Shown here piece by piece: positions 35,545 to 44,827 of a DNA stretch of 64,000 nucleotides (position 1 is the stretch's first letter; each line of letters starts with the position of its first letter). Source of the DNA: Campylobacter porcelli (lineage in GTDB: Bacteria; Campylobacterota; Campylobacteria; Campylobacterales; Campylobacteraceae); contig NZ_CP018789.1 of NCBI RefSeq assembly GCF_002139855.1, forward strand, positions 1,550,001 through 1,614,000, read 5' to 3'. The position numbers were made by a program, and so were the translations under genes. Under the pieces are notes generated by a model, which was given only the letters and a program-made list of their open reading frames with translations, ran no database searches and was not told the DNA's origin.

Positions 35545-35901
35545 TTATAGCTTAATGCCATTTTCTCTTAGAGCTTCAGCAAATGCTGCAACTACACCAT
35601 GGTATAGATAGCCATTTCTATCAAATACCGCTTCTTTGATTCCAGCTTTTTCTAATCTGCTAGCAATATCTTTGGCAAGAATCACCGCACCAGCTTTATT
35701 TGCTTTGATGCCTAGCTTTCTACCATCGCTAGCACAAAGAGTAGTAGCGTTAATATCTTCTATCGCTTGGACATATAGAGTTCTATTGGATTTAAATATA
35801 GAAATTCTAGGGCAAGACGCGGTACCGCTGATTTTAGCTCTAATTCTTCTTTTTCTCTTAATTCTTAGAGATAATTTTCTTTTTAATACATTTGCTACCA
35901 T
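35545..35901 (-). CDS. rplR: 50S ribosomal protein L18
   Basis: 118 residues; very basic N-terminus ([22 protein letters not shown]) and C-terminal [26 protein letters not shown]. Binds 5S rRNA. Confidence 0.97.
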   Translation of the reverse strand: MVANVLKRKLSLRIKRKRRIRAKISGTASCPRISIFKSNRTLYVQAIEDINATTLCASDGRKLGIKANKAGAVILAKDIASRLEKAGIKEAVFDRNGYLYHGVVAAFAEALRENGIKL

Positions 35902-35910
35902 TGCTTACCC

Positions 35911-36447
35911 TTATTTCTTAGATGTTTTACCGGCTTTGCGGATTATGCGCTCTTCAACATATTTGACACCTTTGCCTTTATATGGCTCTGGCGGTCTAAA
36001 GCCTCTTACTTCAGCTGCTACTTGACCTACTAATTGTTTATCGCTACCTTTGATAGTGATAATGTTTTTTTCAACGCTTACTTCTACGCCTTCAGGAAGT
36101 TCATAGTTAATAGGATGTGAAAAGCCTAAAGCTAACTCTAATACCTTACCTTTTGCTGCAGCTTTATAACCAACACCATTAATCTCTAGTTGTCTAGTAA
36201 ATCCAGCTGTTAAGCCAATTACTATATTATTTGCTAAAGCACGATATGTGCCCCAGTAGGCTCTGCTTTGTCTATCATCACCCTTACTAGTAAATGTGAT
36301 GATGCCATCTTTAACTTCTACATTAACATTGCCTTTAGTGTCTAACTCTTTAGTAGCGTTACCTTTTTTAAACACTAAAACCGAACCATTTAAACTAACA
36401 TCTAAACCACTTGGAATAGATATTGGCTGTTTTCCAATTCTTGACAT
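35911..36447 (-). CDS. rplF: 50S ribosomal protein L6
   Basis: 178 residues; [17 protein letters not shown] opening, two L6 domains, and the C-terminal [27 protein letters not shown]. Preceded by an unusually long intercistronic gap with hairpins. Confidence 0.97.
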   Translation of the reverse strand: MSRIGKQPISIPSGLDVSLNGSVLVFKKGNATKELDTKGNVNVEVKDGIITFTSKGDDRQSRAYWGTYRALANNIVIGLTAGFTRQLEINGVGYKAAAKGKVLELALGFSHPINYELPEGVEVSVEKNIITIKGSDKQLVGQVAAEVRGFRPPEPYKGKGVKYVEERIIRKAGKTSKK

Positions 36448-36471
36448 ATCTTTCCTTTTTACTTGTCTAGG

Positions 36472-36538
36472 GTATTTCTACGCCGTGCGAATGGATACCC
36501 AATACCATAAAAAGATTAGCCTTGAGCAATGCGCTCAA
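36472..36538 (-). other. Two hairpins in the rpsH-rplF gap
   Basis: Most gaps in this operon are under 20 nt; this one is 106 nt. It holds TTGAGC-AATGC-GCTCAA (36522-36538) and GGGTAT...ATACCC (36472-36477 / 36497-36502, 19-nt loop). Neither is followed by a T-tract. Likely an RNA processing, stability or protein-binding element rather than a terminator. Confidence 0.45.
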
Positions 36539-36553
36539 TAGCTAATTCAACTA

Positions 36554-36949
36554 CTACCAAACTGTACAAAGCACTTCGCCACCAACACCAGCTTTATGTG
36601 CTTCGTCATTGCTTAAAACGCCTTTGCTAGTGCTAACTATAATCGTTCCATAGCCATTTTTAAATCTTTTGATCTCATCTTTACCTTGATAAACTCTACG
36701 ACCTGGCTTTGAAACTCTTTTTAATTCATTTATTACACTTGCACCGCGTTCATCATATTTTAGAACTACATTAATGAATTTTTTATTATTCTCTTCAATT
36801 ACATTATAGCTCTCAATATAACCTTTTTGTGCTAGAATTTTTAAAGTCGCCTCAACAACATTTGAGTGTAGAAGTTGAGTAGTCTCTAGTCTTCTCATAG
36901 CCGCATTTCTAATGCGTGTTAGTCCATCTGAAATTAAATCATTTATCAT
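36554..36949 (-). CDS. rpsH: 30S ribosomal protein S8
   Basis: 131 residues; [19 protein letters not shown] start and C-terminal [31 protein letters not shown]. Primary 16S-binding protein; in E. coli it represses spc-operon translation. Confidence 0.97.
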   Translation of the reverse strand: MINDLISDGLTRIRNAAMRRLETTQLLHSNVVEATLKILAQKGYIESYNVIEENNKKFINVVLKYDERGASVINELKRVSKPGRRVYQGKDEIKRFKNGYGTIIVSTSKGVLSNDEAHKAGVGGEVLCTVW

Positions 36950-36959
36950 ATTATTTCCC

Positions 36960-37145
36960 TTACCAACTTGCTTTTTTAAGACCTGGTATTAGTCCTTCGT
37001 TAGCCATTTTTCTTAGGCACACACGGCAAATTCCAAAATCTTTATAAACAGAGTGTGGGCGACCACAAATTTGACATCTAGTGTATCCACGCACGCTAAA
37101 TTTAGGTTTGCGCGCTGCTTTTGCTATCATTGATTTTTTTGCCAT
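36960..37145 (-). CDS. rpsN: 30S ribosomal protein S14, zinc type (S14Z)
   Basis: 61 residues from ATG 37145; the longer open frame above belongs to rplE in another frame. Zinc ligands CQICGRPH...CRVCLRK (four cysteines) define the zinc-binding short form. Starts right before the rplE stop. Confidence 0.97.
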   Translation of the reverse strand: MAKKSMIAKAARKPKFSVRGYTRCQICGRPHSVYKDFGICRVCLRKMANEGLIPGLKKASW

Positions 37146-37146
37146 A

Positions 37147-37689
37147 TTACTTTCCTTTTGCAAATGGAATACCAAAGAGTTCAAGTAGTTTGAACGCTTG
37201 TTTGTCATCGTTAGCTGTTGTAACTATAGTTATATTCATACCATGTGTTCTTAGAATTTGATCATATACAACTTCTGGAAACATTAGTTGTTCATTTAAA
37301 CCAAAGTTATAATTACCACGACCATCAAATCCATCTCTAGGCAAACCACGGAAGTCTTTTACCCTAGGAAGCGCAATGCTAATTAACTTATCTAAGAAAG
37401 CATACATTTGCTCTTTTCTTAATGTTACTTTTATACCTACTGGGAAGCCTTCACGAACTTTAAAGCCAGCAACTGACTTTTTAGCATTTGTAACAACTGC
37501 TTTTTGTCCTGCTATCAAAGATATTGTATCAGCCATATTTTGAAGCAATTTTTGATCTTTGGCACCCTCTCCAGCTCCAACGCTAATTACGATCTTTTCA
37601 ATTGCTGGAATAAGCATAGGGTTTTTAATATCAAATTCTTTTACTAGAGCTGGTTTAATACTCTCATTATATTTTGCTTTTAATCTCAT
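37147..37689 (-). CDS. rplE: 50S ribosomal protein L5
   Basis: 180 residues; [20 protein letters not shown] and [29 protein letters not shown]. 5S rRNA-binding protein contacting the P-site tRNA. Confidence 0.97.
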   Translation of the reverse strand: MRLKAKYNESIKPALVKEFDIKNPMLIPAIEKIVISVGAGEGAKDQKLLQNMADTISLIAGQKAVVTNAKKSVAGFKVREGFPVGIKVTLRKEQMYAFLDKLISIALPRVKDFRGLPRDGFDGRGNYNFGLNEQLMFPEVVYDQILRTHGMNITIVTTANDDKQAFKLLELFGIPFAKGK

Positions 37690-37691
37690 AT

Positions 37692-37925
37692 TTAACCCTC
37701 AACTTTTGCAACATTTGAAATGTCAATAGGCATCTCTTTGCTTATAAAGCCACCATTTGGATTTTTCTCACTTGGTTTTACCGCTTTTTTAGCAACTTTT
37801 ACACCTTCTACTATTACTTGAGCTTTTTTAGGAAGCACCGCTAAAACCTTAGCAACTTTGCCTTTATCATCACCTGCGATTACTTTTACCTCATCGCCTT
37901 TTTTGATTTTATATTTTACTGCCAT
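37692..37925 (-). CDS. rplX: 50S ribosomal protein L24
   Basis: 77 residues, short form with a single KOW motif ([23 protein letters not shown]). Initiator of 50S assembly. Overlaps rplN by one base. Confidence 0.97.
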   Translation of the reverse strand: MAVKYKIKKGDEVKVIAGDDKGKVAKVLAVLPKKAQVIVEGVKVAKKAVKPSEKNPNGGFISKEMPIDISNVAKVEG

Positions 37926-38293
37926 TATAGAACCTCCGGTGCAAGAGATACGATTTTCATAAAATTCGCATATCTTACTTCTCTACCCACTGGGCCAAAT
38001 ATACGAGTACCTATTGGCTCTCTTTTATTATCAAGGATAACAGCAGCATTCTCATCAAAGCGGATTAGAGAGCCATTGCCTCTTTGAACCTCTTTTTTAG
38101 TCCTTACTACTACTGCTTTTACAACTTGACCTTTTTTAATTTTGCCATTTGGTAGAGCTTTCTTAACTGAGCAAACGATAACATCGCCAAGGCTTGCATA
38201 TCGTCTTTTACTACCACCTAAAACTTTTATACACATAAGCTCTTTTGCGCCACTATTATCTGCTACTGCTAGTCTTGTAAAACTTTGTATCAT
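37925..38293 (-). CDS. rplN: 50S ribosomal protein L14
   Basis: 122 residues; [27 protein letters not shown] and [13 protein letters not shown]. Subunit-interface protein. Overlaps rpsQ by one base. Confidence 0.98.
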   Translation of the reverse strand: MIQSFTRLAVADNSGAKELMCIKVLGGSKRRYASLGDVIVCSVKKALPNGKIKKGQVVKAVVVRTKKEVQRGNGSLIRFDENAAVILDNKREPIGTRIFGPVGREVRYANFMKIVSLAPEVL

Positions 38294-38550
38294 TATTCAA
38301 CTCCTGTTTTCAAAACTGATTGTAAGCGGAATTTCTTTCTAGCACTTAGCGGTCTGCACTCAACAGCTGATATAGTATCTCCCACTTTTAGCTCATTTTT
38401 CTCATCATGAACTAGATACTTTTTAAAGCGTTTTACAAATTTATGGTATCTTGGGTGCATAACTCTTCTTTCAACCAATACAGTTGCAGTTTTATTCCCA
38501 GCTATGGCTACTACGACACCTTGAATTTCTCTTTTCATTTCTACTGCCAT
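38293..38550 (-). CDS. rpsQ: 30S ribosomal protein S17
   Basis: 85 residues from the second of two adjacent ATGs (38550), which is better spaced from AGGGG; ATG 38553 is possible. OB fold with [27 protein letters not shown] and [11 protein letters not shown]. Confidence 0.96.
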   Translation of the reverse strand: MAVEMKREIQGVVVAIAGNKTATVLVERRVMHPRYHKFVKRFKKYLVHDEKNELKVGDTISAVECRPLSARKKFRLQSVLKTGVE

Positions 38551-38560
38551 CATTCACCCC

Positions 38561-38746
38561 TTACTTCGCAGCACTAATTGCAGTATTGATCCTAGCTATA
38601 TCTTTTTTAGCTTCACGGATCTCATTAGGGTTAGTTAGCTGCATAGTTTTTAGCTTTTGTCTAAGTGTAAATAAAAGCACCTTTTTCTCTTTTAATAAAG
38701 CGTTAAGTTCGCTTAAATTTTTCCCACTTATATCAGTATATTTCAT
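38561..38746 (-). CDS. rpmC: 50S ribosomal protein L29
   Basis: 61 residues, helical hairpin: [42 protein letters not shown]. Sits at the polypeptide exit. Overlaps rplP by 14 nt. Confidence 0.97.
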   Translation of the reverse strand: MKYTDISGKNLSELNALLKEKKVLLFTLRQKLKTMQLTNPNEIREAKKDIARINTAISAAK

Positions 38747-39158
38747 TTTCGCTCTCTCTTGTTACAAACTTAGTTTTAAATGGTAGTTTGTGCATAGCTA
38801 ATGTCAGAGCCTCTCTAGCAAGCTCTTCAGATACCCCAGCCATCTCAAATATTATTCTACCTGGTTTGATATTCATAACCCACTCTTCAACTCCACCTTT
38901 ACCTTTACCCATACGAGTTTCTAAAGGTTTTTTAGTAATAGGTTTATCTGGGAATACTCTAATCCAAGTTTTAGCTTGTCTTTTTACATGACGAGTATAT
39001 GCTTGACGAGCTGACTCTATTTGGCGAGAGTTGATTCTACCAGCTTCTACAGCTTTTAATCCAAATTCGCCAAGCGCTAAAGCTGTACCGCGAGTTGCAT
39101 AGCCACGATTGCGGCCTTTCATCATTTTACGATATTTCGTTCTTTTTGGTAATAACAT
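38733..39158 (-). CDS. rplP: 50S ribosomal protein L16
   Basis: 141 residues; [19 protein letters not shown] start, [23 protein letters not shown] core. Next to the peptidyl-transferase/A-site region. One-base overlap with rpsC. Confidence 0.98.
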   Translation of the reverse strand: MLLPKRTKYRKMMKGRNRGYATRGTALALGEFGLKAVEAGRINSRQIESARQAYTRHVKRQAKTWIRVFPDKPITKKPLETRMGKGKGGVEEWVMNIKPGRIIFEMAGVSEELAREALTLAMHKLPFKTKFVTRESENEIY

Positions 39159-39856
39159 TATTTACCCCTTCTAGCGCGTTTTGCTTTTTTAGGAGCTGTC
39201 TCTTCGCTCTTTTCAGCTTGGATACCTTTTTGTAACACTTCGCCTTTAAATATCCATACTTTTACACCTATATTACCATAAGTTGTATGAGCTTCAGCAA
39301 AGCCATAGTCTATTCTAGCCCTTAAAGTATGTAAAGGCACACGACCCTCAAGATACCACTCAGTTCTAGCCATTTCAGCACCACCTAAGCGACCTGATAC
39401 GCTTACTTTAATACCTTTGCCACCAGCTTTTTGAGCACCTTGAATGACTTTTTTCATAGCACGGCGGAATGCCACACGACGCTCAAGTTGCATAGCTACA
39501 TTTTCTGCTGCTAATTGAGCTGAGCTACCAGCTTTACGCTCTTCTTTGATATTGATAGCTACATCTTTATTGACTAATTTAGCAACTTCTAATCTTAAAT
39601 TTTCTACTTCGCCACCTTTTTTGCCGATGATGATACCAGGGCGAGCAGCAACTACTGTTACTCTTAGTTTTTTAGCTGTTCTTTCAACTAAAATTTGGCT
39701 AACACCAGCATAATATAGCTTAGCTTTTAGGAATTTTCTTATTTTATGGTCTTCGCCTATGTTTTCTGGAAGTGTTGCTTTTGATGGAAACCATCTAGAC
39801 TCCCAGTTTCTATTTATACCTAGTCTAAGACCTATTGGATTAACTTTTTGTCCCAT
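39158..39856 (-). CDS. rpsC: 30S ribosomal protein S3
   Basis: 232 residues; [22 protein letters not shown] domain with [16 protein letters not shown]-domain [29 protein letters not shown], and a basic tail. Part of the mRNA entry channel. Confidence 0.98.
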   Translation of the reverse strand: MGQKVNPIGLRLGINRNWESRWFPSKATLPENIGEDHKIRKFLKAKLYYAGVSQILVERTAKKLRVTVVAARPGIIIGKKGGEVENLRLEVAKLVNKDVAINIKEERKAGSSAQLAAENVAMQLERRVAFRRAMKKVIQGAQKAGGKGIKVSVSGRLGGAEMARTEWYLEGRVPLHTLRARIDYGFAEAHTTYGNIGVKVWIFKGEVLQKGIQAEKSEETAPKKAKRARRGK

Positions 39857-39857
39857 T

Positions 39858-40196
39858 TTATGCTTCCTTCTCTGTTTTTGCTGCTTTAGCTACTTCTACT
39901 AAGATATGGCTAGTAGGTTTGCGAATTCTACTTGCACTTCCTCTTGCTCTTGGGCGGAATCTTTTTAATACAGGACCTGCATCTACTCTACAACTTTTCA
40001 CAACTACCTCTTCAGGCTCAAATCCGCCATTAGCTACAGCTGAACTTATAGCATTTGCGATATACTTTGCTCCACGATTTGGCATAAAGCTAAGGCTTGC
40101 TAATGCTAATTCGGCATTCATTCCTTGAACTTCATTAGCTATTAATCTAGCTTTTGTTGGAGATAGTCTTATGAATTTAATAATAGCTTTACTCAT
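39858..40196 (-). CDS. rplV: 50S ribosomal protein L22
   Basis: 112 residues; [18 protein letters not shown] and the tunnel hairpin [23 protein letters not shown]. Lines the exit tunnel and is a known macrolide-resistance site. Confidence 0.97.
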   Translation of the reverse strand: MSKAIIKFIRLSPTKARLIANEVQGMNAELALASLSFMPNRGAKYIANAISSAVANGGFEPEEVVVKSCRVDAGPVLKRFRPRARGSASRIRKPTSHILVEVAKAAKTEKEA

Positions 40197-40205
40197 AACT
40201 TCCCC

Positions 40206-40487
40206 TTATTTACCTATTTTTTTCTGAACAGAGCCTTTATGACCCTTGAATGTTCTTGTTGGTGCAAATTCGCCTAGTTTATAACCTATATGATTTTCTG
40301 TTACATATACAGGAATAAAGCTTTTGCCATTATGCACATTAAATGTCAAACCTATCATTTCAGGTGTGATTGTGCTTCTTCTTGACCAAGTTTTAATTGG
40401 TTTGTTATCATTAGCGGCTTTTGCAGCGATGACTTTTTTCATTACATGGTCATCTACAAAAGGACCTTTTTTTAGCGATCTAGCCAT
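40206..40487 (-). CDS. rpsS: 30S ribosomal protein S19
   Basis: 93 residues; [19 protein letters not shown] and [26 protein letters not shown]. 30S head protein. Confidence 0.98.
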   Translation of the reverse strand: MARSLKKGPFVDDHVMKKVIAAKAANDNKPIKTWSRRSTITPEMIGLTFNVHNGKSFIPVYVTENHIGYKLGEFAPTRTFKGHKGSVQKKIGK

Positions 40488-40489
40488 CG

Positions 40490-41320
40490 TTATTTACCTT
40501 TCCTTCTTGATATTATAAGTCTATCACTAGCTTTTTTACGGCGAGTTTTAGCACCCTTAGTTGGTTTGCCCCATGGAGTAACTGGATGTCGACCTGAGTT
40601 TTTCTTGCCTTCACCACCGCCGTGTGGGTGATCTACTGGGTTCATGGCACTACCTCTAGTTTGAGGGCGAATTCCTCTGTAGCGATTGCGTCCTGCTTTA
40701 CCGATAGTTACATTTGCCCAATCCTCATTACCAACTACACCGACTGTAGCCATACACTCAGCTAAAACTTGTCTCATCTCACCACTTGGAAGTCTTAGTA
40801 TTACATACTTCTCTTCTTTACCCATAAGTTGAGCGTAACCACCAGCACTTCTAGCCATTTGAGCACCTTTACCAGGTTTAAGCTCTATATTATGCACTAT
40901 TGTACCAACTGGAATGCTTTTTAATTTCATAGCATTGCCTGGTTTTATATCAAGACCAGCTTCAGCTGCACTGATAACATCGCCTACATTTAAGCCGCTA
41001 GGGCGGATTATATATCTTTTTTCTCCATCAAGATAAGATATAAGAGCGATACGGCAATTTCTATTTGGATCATACTCTATAGCTTCAACTTTGCCTGGAA
41101 TTCCAAATTTACGACGCTTAAAATCAATAATACGATATAGTTTTTTCGCACCAGCCTCTTTATGGCGGCTTGTAATTCTACCATTATTATTTCTACCAGC
41201 TGCGGCAGGAATTTTCACAAGTAGGCTTCTTACGCTAGCTTTAGCTGTGATATCTTCACTGCTAAGACTAGTCATAAATCTTCTACTTGGAGTATAAGGT
41301 TTAAAACTTCTTATTGCCAT
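40490..41320 (-). CDS. rplB: 50S ribosomal protein L2
   Basis: 276 residues; [23 protein letters not shown] and the conserved C-terminal [29 protein letters not shown] with the His implicated in peptidyl transfer. Confidence 0.98.
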   Translation of the reverse strand: MAIRSFKPYTPSRRFMTSLSSEDITAKASVRSLLVKIPAAAGRNNNGRITSRHKEAGAKKLYRIIDFKRRKFGIPGKVEAIEYDPNRNCRIALISYLDGEKRYIIRPSGLNVGDVISAAEAGLDIKPGNAMKLKSIPVGTIVHNIELKPGKGAQMARSAGGYAQLMGKEEKYVILRLPSGEMRQVLAECMATVGVVGNEDWANVTIGKAGRNRYRGIRPQTRGSAMNPVDHPHGGGEGKKNSGRHPVTPWGKPTKGAKTRRKKASDRLIISRRKGK

Positions 41321-41321
41321 C

Positions 41322-41603
41322 TTATGCCTCCTGACTTGCTAGGCTTACGCCATCTGGTAGTTTGACATAGAATTTTTTGTAATCATTTCTTACGCCAACT
41401 CTACCTCTAAAACGCTTAACTTTGCCATCTATTCTAAGTGAATTTACTCTAAGCGGTGTTACACCAAAATACTCTTTTAATACCTCTTTTAGACTATTTT
41501 TAGTCATTTTTGGTGAAGTTTGGATTACTACTACACCTTGTTCTTGAAGGCCAAGAGTTTTTTCTGTATATACTATAGTTTTAATATCTGTTATATCTGC
41601 CAT
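41322..41603 (-). CDS. rplW: 50S ribosomal protein L23
   Basis: 93 residues; [42 protein letters not shown]. Docking site for trigger factor and SRP at the tunnel exit. Confidence 0.97.
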   Translation of the reverse strand: MADITDIKTIVYTEKTLGLQEQGVVVIQTSPKMTKNSLKEVLKEYFGVTPLRVNSLRIDGKVKRFRGRVGVRNDYKKFYVKLPDGVSLASQEA

Positions 41604-41605
41604 TT

Positions 41606-42220
41606 TTAGCCCTCTTTTACTATTGATTGTAGTGCTGATTTTTCAGCTATAACTGCACTATAGACTGATACTAAATAAGCATTTACTTCGCTAGCATCTA
41701 CCACATAGCAATTTGCTAGATTTCTAAATGCTAAAAGTGTCTTAGCATCAAGCTCATTTTTAATGATTAACGCATCTCTAATACCAAGTTTTTTGATAAT
41801 AGCTACTGCATCTTTTGTCTTACCACTCTCAATAGCGATACTATCTACTGCATAGAATTTGCCATTTGAAACTTTCTCATTTAGAGCAAATTCAAGCGCT
41901 AATCTTTTTTGTTTTTTATTAACTTTTTGATTATAATTTCTATTATTTTTAGGACCAAATGCCACAGCACCGCCAACCCAAACATTCGTTCTTGTTGAAC
42001 CAGCCCTTGCACCACCACGGCCTTTTTGACGCCAAGGTTTTTTACCACCACCGCTTACATCTGAGCGACCTTTTGTGTGGGCGGAGTTTGCTCTCATACT
42101 AGCAAGGTAGCTTTTAACATATAGATATAAATTGTGTGAATTTACCTCAGCATAGCTTGCTGGAAGCTCTAATTCACTTGTTTTTTCAAATTTATCGTTT
42201 AAAACTGCTATTTTACTCAT
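41606..42220 (-). CDS. rplD: 50S ribosomal protein L4
   Basis: 204 residues; the tunnel loop [25 protein letters not shown] is intact. In gammaproteobacteria L4 autoregulates the S10 operon through its leader. Overlaps rplC by 4 nt. Confidence 0.97.
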   Translation of the reverse strand: MSKIAVLNDKFEKTSELELPASYAEVNSHNLYLYVKSYLASMRANSAHTKGRSDVSGGGKKPWRQKGRGGARAGSTRTNVWVGGAVAFGPKNNRNYNQKVNKKQKRLALEFALNEKVSNGKFYAVDSIAIESGKTKDAVAIIKKLGIRDALIIKNELDAKTLLAFRNLANCYVVDASEVNAYLVSVYSAVIAEKSALQSIVKEG

Positions 42221-42798
42221 TTAACTATCCTTACTCTGCCCATAGCACCATTAAATCCTGGAACTGAGCCTTTTAATACTAAAATTCCATTAGCACTATC
42301 AAAGCTTACAACTTCGTTTTTAACGGTAGTTTTTTCATTACCATAGTGTCCTGCCATCTTTCTACCTGGTTGGACACGACCTGGCCATTCGCAGTTACCT
42401 ATAGAGCCTGGTCTGCGGTGAAATCTTGAACCATGACTTGCTGGACCACCTGAGAAACCATGTCTTTTAATAACACCTTGAAAGCCTCTACCTTTTGTAT
42501 TAAAGCTAACTTTTAAAACTTTAGCCTCATTTAGTGGAGTTGTATCTAAATCACCAGCTTCGCTATTTGCCACGCTTAAAGTTGCAAATTGGTTAAATTC
42601 GCTACTTAAACCATATTTTTTTTGCTGACCTTTTATAGCTTTGTTGTTTGCTTTTGTATAAGCATAAGCTACGATAGCTCTGCTATTTTCACCTACTTCG
42701 CACACTTTAGCTGGTAAAAGTCTAAGCAATGTAACAGGAGTACTTGGGTTTGAGATAGTTCTGCTCATACCTATTTTTTCTACGATATATTCCATCAT
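42217..42798 (-). CDS. rplC: 50S ribosomal protein L3
   Basis: 193 residues (192 if the second of two adjacent ATGs is used). [14 protein letters not shown] start and the loop [21 protein letters not shown] near the peptidyl-transferase centre. Confidence 0.97.
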   Translation of the reverse strand: MMEYIVEKIGMSRTISNPSTPVTLLRLLPAKVCEVGENSRAIVAYAYTKANNKAIKGQQKKYGLSSEFNQFATLSVANSEAGDLDTTPLNEAKVLKVSFNTKGRGFQGVIKRHGFSGGPASHGSRFHRRPGSIGNCEWPGRVQPGRKMAGHYGNEKTTVKNEVVSFDSANGILVLKGSVPGFNGAMGRVRIVK

Positions 42799-42813
42799 CT
42801 CTTCCTTTTATAC

Positions 42814-43125
42814 TTACTTGCCCATAGCACGAACTTCGACATTTACCTCAGGGGCAAGGTCAAGCTTTGTTAGACTATCAACTGTATCAGGTGTAGCTGC
42901 TACAATATCTAGCATACGAGCGTGAATTCTCATCTCAAATTGCTCACGAGAATCTTTATTTACATGTGGAGATTTTAACACTGTATAGCGTTTAATCTTT
43001 GTAGGCATTGGTACTGGCCCACGAACATCGGCACCAGTGCGTTTGACAGCTTCTACTATGGCTGCAACTGTGCGGTCTAGAACTCTGTGGTCATAAGCTT
43101 TTAGCTTAAGCCTAATTCTTTCCAT
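42814..43125 (-). CDS. rpsJ: 30S ribosomal protein S10
   Basis: 103 residues from ATG 43125 ([19 protein letters not shown]); the open frame extends 32 codons upstream, but that is leader sequence. AAAGGA-type site 7 nt before. First gene of the S10-spc run. Also acts as NusE in antitermination. Confidence 0.98.
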   Translation of the reverse strand: MERIRLKLKAYDHRVLDRTVAAIVEAVKRTGADVRGPVPMPTKIKRYTVLKSPHVNKDSREQFEMRIHARMLDIVAATPDTVDSLTKLDLAPEVNVEVRAMGK

Positions 43126-43255
43126 ATTTTTTTCCTTTAAAAATAACTTGTCGCCAACTTGCGACCTTTTGATATAGTGCTCTTGCAGAGGCTTATAACC
43201 AAACTTCAAGCATACAAGCAAAGCTTACGCTTCTCATCAAAAGACACGAATTATA
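43126..43255 (-). promoter_or_regulatory. S10 operon promoter and structured 5' leader
   Basis: Extended -10 TGGATATAAT (core 43250-43255) implies a leader of about 117 nt before rpsJ. The leader contains GTCGC-CAACTT-GCGAC (43150-43165), on the minus strand followed by AAGTTATTTTT, resembling an attenuator, and a CTCT-TGC-AGAG element around 43181-43195. The remainder to 43431 is AT-rich, with the promoter of the divergent methyltransferase gene presumably there; no gene seen. Confidence 0.55.
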
Positions 43256-43431
43256 TCCAAAATAAGTTTTAAAATCAAATTTTACCGATATTTTTCTAAA
43301 TTTTATAATATTTTTTTCCTTATTATTAGGAATAAAATAATAGTGTTAATAATTTTAATATCAAGCAATTAACTATTTTTTGATACAATACTTCTTGTAG
43401 GCTTAGCCTAAATTTAATATAAAGGATTTTT

Positions 43432-44121
43432 ATGGATAACTCTTTAGAGGCATACACTCAAAAGTATGATAAGGAGGGCTACGGACTTCAATATCCAGAT
43501 GGTCATGTGATTAGATTTTATGAGAGAATTCTTAAATTTGAACTCCATAAAACTAGCGGGAATTTACTAGATTTTGGCTGTGGAAATGGCATTCACTCAC
43601 AATATTTCAAGGATATTACTGGGGGGGGTATTGAGCCTTATGGCGTTGATATTGTGCCTAGCTTAAGAGAGGTTTGGGACAATAATAAGACAATTAACCC
43701 TAAAAACTTCCACATAATAAAACCAAATTCAAGTATAAAAGATCTATTTTGTGTAAAAATGGATTTTATATTTGCCAATCAAAGTTTATACTATCTTACG
43801 AATTCCAGCTTCAAAGAGACAATTAATGAATTTTACAATATGTGTAATGATGGTGCGATAATCTTTGCTACGATGATGAGCGACAAAGGCTATAGTCAGT
43901 ATCAAAGAGGTGAGATTATGCCAAATGGGCTTTGCGAGGTAAAAGGTTGTCCAACTGGCAGGATAAAAGGCTCATCATATATCAGATACACTCATAGCAT
44001 TGAGCAATTAAAAGAGGATTTTAGGCCGTTTAAACCGCTATTTTGGGGAGATTATGAGCTGATGAATTTATATAATTACGAAGGTAGCGTAGAGCACTAT
44101 ATCTACATAGGTCAAAAGTAA
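43432..44121 (+). CDS. SAM-dependent methyltransferase with a G8 tract (candidate phase-variable)
   Basis: 229 residues, class I methyltransferase: motif I LLDFGCGNGIHSQYF (residues 45-60), acidic motif II GVDIVP, and FIFANQSLYYL as motif IV-like. Substrate unknown; no DNA methylase NPPY motif, so a small-molecule, sugar or protein methylase is likelier. A G8 run (43621-43628) encodes part of ITGGGIEP at residues 62-69. With 8 Gs the frame is on; 9 Gs would stop at residue 67 (TAT TGA) and 7 Gs at 77 residues. Such runs mediate phase variation in Campylobacter. AAGGA 6 nt before ATG; monocistronic and divergent from the ribosomal operon. Confidence 0.85.
   Translation: MDNSLEAYTQKYDKEGYGLQYPDGHVIRFYERILKFELHKTSGNLLDFGCGNGIHSQYFKDITGGGIEPYGVDIVPSLREVWDNNKTINPKNFHIIKPNSSIKDLFCVKMDFIFANQSLYYLTNSSFKETINEFYNMCNDGAIIFATMMSDKGYSQYQRGEIMPNGLCEVKGCPTGRIKGSSYIRYTHSIEQLKEDFRPFKPLFWGDYELMNLYNYEGSVEHYIYIGQK
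43621..43628 (+). repeat. Homopolymeric G8 tract in methyltransferase gene
   Basis: Eight consecutive Gs within the coding sequence of an AT-rich genome, inserted between motif I and motif II of the methyltransferase. Both +1 and -1 slippage give early stops. Confidence 0.9.
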
Positions 44122-44133
44122 TTACATCTAAAA

Positions 44134-44742
44134 TTAGCTTATTATATAGCTACTCTTGCCATATTTTATGAGTTTGCCACTTTTGATAAGCTTGTTAAAT
44201 ATGGTTGAGACGCTTTGGCGTTGAGCACCTAAAAGATTTGATAAGGTAGCAATAGAAAATGGAATTTGAACTACCTTTTTATCCCGCACCATCATATGCT
44301 GCTCATCAGCTAAGCTATGTAAAAAACTTACAATTCTACTTTCTAAACTTCCAAATACTATATCAGCGACAATCTGACGTGTCATTATCGTGGTGCGAAT
44401 GAGCGAATTTACCATCGCCATACTAAATTTCTCATTCTCAAAAAGCTCTTTTATATCGCAAAGATTTAACTCCATTGTCAAAGAGTCGCTCATAAACTCT
44501 AAAACACTATCTTTATCAACTAATACAATTGAGCCTTTATTTATAAAATTTATGATAAATTCATTTGTTCCACTGATATAGCTAAGCTTTGCTTGACCGC
44601 TTTTTAGGATTATAAATTTGATATTTTGTGCGTAAATTAGCTCAGATTTGCTATATTTTTCTTGACGAAATAGCGACAAATCCTCATTGCTTAATAGCTC
44701 AAAATCATTATAACTATCTTGATTAAATCTACTAATATTCAT
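44134..44742 (-). CDS. Crp/Fnr-family regulator next to molybdoenzyme
   Basis: 202 residues from ATG 44742; the frame runs up to 44811 through the terminator of the upstream gene, so the longer start is unlikely. N-terminal sensor barrel (SKSELIYAQNIKFIILKSGQAKLSYIS) and C-terminal helix-turn-helix (IPFSIATLSNLLGAQRQSVSTIFNKLIKSG). Only one cysteine (NLCDIKEL), so no Fe-S cluster of Fnr type. Downstream of and co-directional with the reductase gene; plausible regulator of it. No strong ribosome binding site. Confidence 0.75.
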   Translation of the reverse strand: MNISRFNQDSYNDFELLSNEDLSLFRQEKYSKSELIYAQNIKFIILKSGQAKLSYISGTNEFIINFINKGSIVLVDKDSVLEFMSDSLTMELNLCDIKELFENEKFSMAMVNSLIRTTIMTRQIVADIVFGSLESRIVSFLHSLADEQHMMVRDKKVVQIPFSIATLSNLLGAQRQSVSTIFNKLIKSGKLIKYGKSSYIIS

Positions 44743-44800
44743 CGCACGCCACCATAAATTTTTTAAATTTAACATAAATTTGATTAATTTTAAATTTAAC

Positions 44801-44818
44801 CCCTTCGCCAACGAAGGG
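44801..44818 (-). terminator. Hairpin terminator after molybdoenzyme gene
   Basis: CCCTTCG-CCAA-CGAAGGG: 7-bp GC-rich stem with a tetraloop, 9 nt past the reductase stop on the minus strand; followed by GTTAAATTT, a weak U-tract. Confidence 0.75.
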
Positions 44819-44827
44819 ATTAGAATA

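Noticed and set aside
44742-44811. Longer start for the Crp-like regulator at TTG 44811
   Set aside because: The extension runs through the terminator hairpin of the preceding molybdoenzyme gene and lacks a ribosome binding site.
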